Under the pieces are notes generated by a model that did not search any database, had not been told where the DNA came from, and was given only the letters and a program-made list of their open reading frames with translations. This document shows positions 63,769-64,000 of a stretch of DNA of 64,000 nt, piece after piece. How positions within the stretch are numbered: position 1 is the stretch's first letter; each line of letters starts with the position of its first letter. Origin of the DNA: Neobacillus cucumis (GTDB lineage Bacteria > Bacillota > Bacilli > Bacillales > Cytobacillaceae); the NCBI RefSeq assembly GCF_016908975.1, contig NZ_JAFBEX010000009.1:1-64000 (forward strand), read 5' to 3'. The translations under genes were made by a program, and so were the position numbers.

Positions 63769-64000
63769 TTAAGCGTAAGTTGTTTCATTAAAAAAGTCAA
63801 TTTCGAATCCTAAATCTTCTAGCATCTGATGGTCAGATGTACTTTCTTGACCTGCAGTTGTTAAATAGTCCCCTACAAAAATAGAATTGGCTGCATACAA
63901 ACCTAACGGCTGAAGGCTCCGTAAATTTACTTCTCGGCCTCCAGATATGCGAATTTCCTTTGTTGGATTTACGAAACGCATGAGGATTAAAACTTTTAAA
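63769..64000 (-). CDS. bioB: Biotin synthase, C-terminal part (cut by window edge)
   Basis: The last 76 residues of a radical SAM biotin synthase. [20 protein letters not shown] and [20 protein letters not shown] are the conserved C-terminal barrel segment, with the Arg that ligates the [2Fe-2S] auxiliary cluster in RISGGRE. The gene starts outside the window; the in-frame ATG at 63981 is internal. It would be the last gene of its operon given the terminator. Confidence 0.93.
   Translation of the reverse strand, partial: LKVLILMRFVNPTKEIRISGGREVNLRSLQPLGLYAANSIFVGDYLTTAGQESTSDHQMLEDLGFEIDFFNETTYA

Overview
The window reads as chromosome of a low-GC, endospore-forming Bacillaceae bacterium (Bacillus/Neobacillus type). 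Evidence is the AT-rich sequence, strong AGGAGG-type ribosome sites, frequent GTG/TTG starts, dense rho-independent terminators, a T-box leader and a purine riboswitch, Fur/TreR/CcpA-like operators, and a spore-coat locus with GerP-like spore proteins. No rRNA, tRNA, CRISPR array, prophage or complete insertion sequence was seen.

Left end (1-4.0 kb): a selenocysteine locus. It holds selA, a selD whose catalytic residue is an in-frame UGA (Sec), and a SelW/Rdx-like selenoprotein gene (C-x-x-U) that ordinary gene calling misses. A group IIC-like intron sits exactly in the selA terminator and runs off the left edge, so selB is not visible. From 4.2 to 16.9 kb come threonine-to-glycine catabolism (kbl-tdh), a nitronate monooxygenase-like protein, the guanine-riboswitch-controlled xpt-pbuX operon, a phosphonate/phosphite-type ABC importer with a fused double permease, an efflux pump and small spore or surface proteins.

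Middle (17-35 kb): a 1221-residue membrane protein joining a GH18-like domain, a NodB deacetylase and a processive GT2 synthase. It is followed by DUF1259 and PrsW-like proteins, an MhqR-type quinone-detoxification pair with a recognisable operator, map, dsdA and an ArsB-type pump. Next is a spore-coat cluster: a Lys/Ser/Gly-repeat CotG-like protein divergent from a CotH kinase, then three CotB-like proteins with different low-complexity tails.

From 35 to 50 kb: the trehalose operon treP-treA-treR with two TreR operators and a cre site, an HMCES/YedK protein, three tandem GerP-like small proteins, miscellaneous small genes, a frameshifted kinase-like gene, a recombinase remnant, a YebC-family protein and T-box-controlled ilvA. 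From 50 to 64 kb: a PAS histidine kinase, an aminopeptidase, an Old Yellow Enzyme gene broken by one amber codon, a nitroreductase, a Fur-regulated siderophore importer with its own ferredoxin/flavodoxin reductase, an MFS protein, a 104-bp-period hairpin array, an HEXXH membrane protein and the 3' part of bioB.

The most unusual content is non-coding. Two inverted copies of a candidate small RNA, 25 kb apart, show compensatory stem changes around an identical loop. A 13-nt GGTGCCTGTCACC-like palindrome occurs seven times, twice inside genes. Several intergenic regions carry families of short hairpin repeats. All calls come from reading the sequence alone. Family names rest on recognisable motifs and were not checked against databases.
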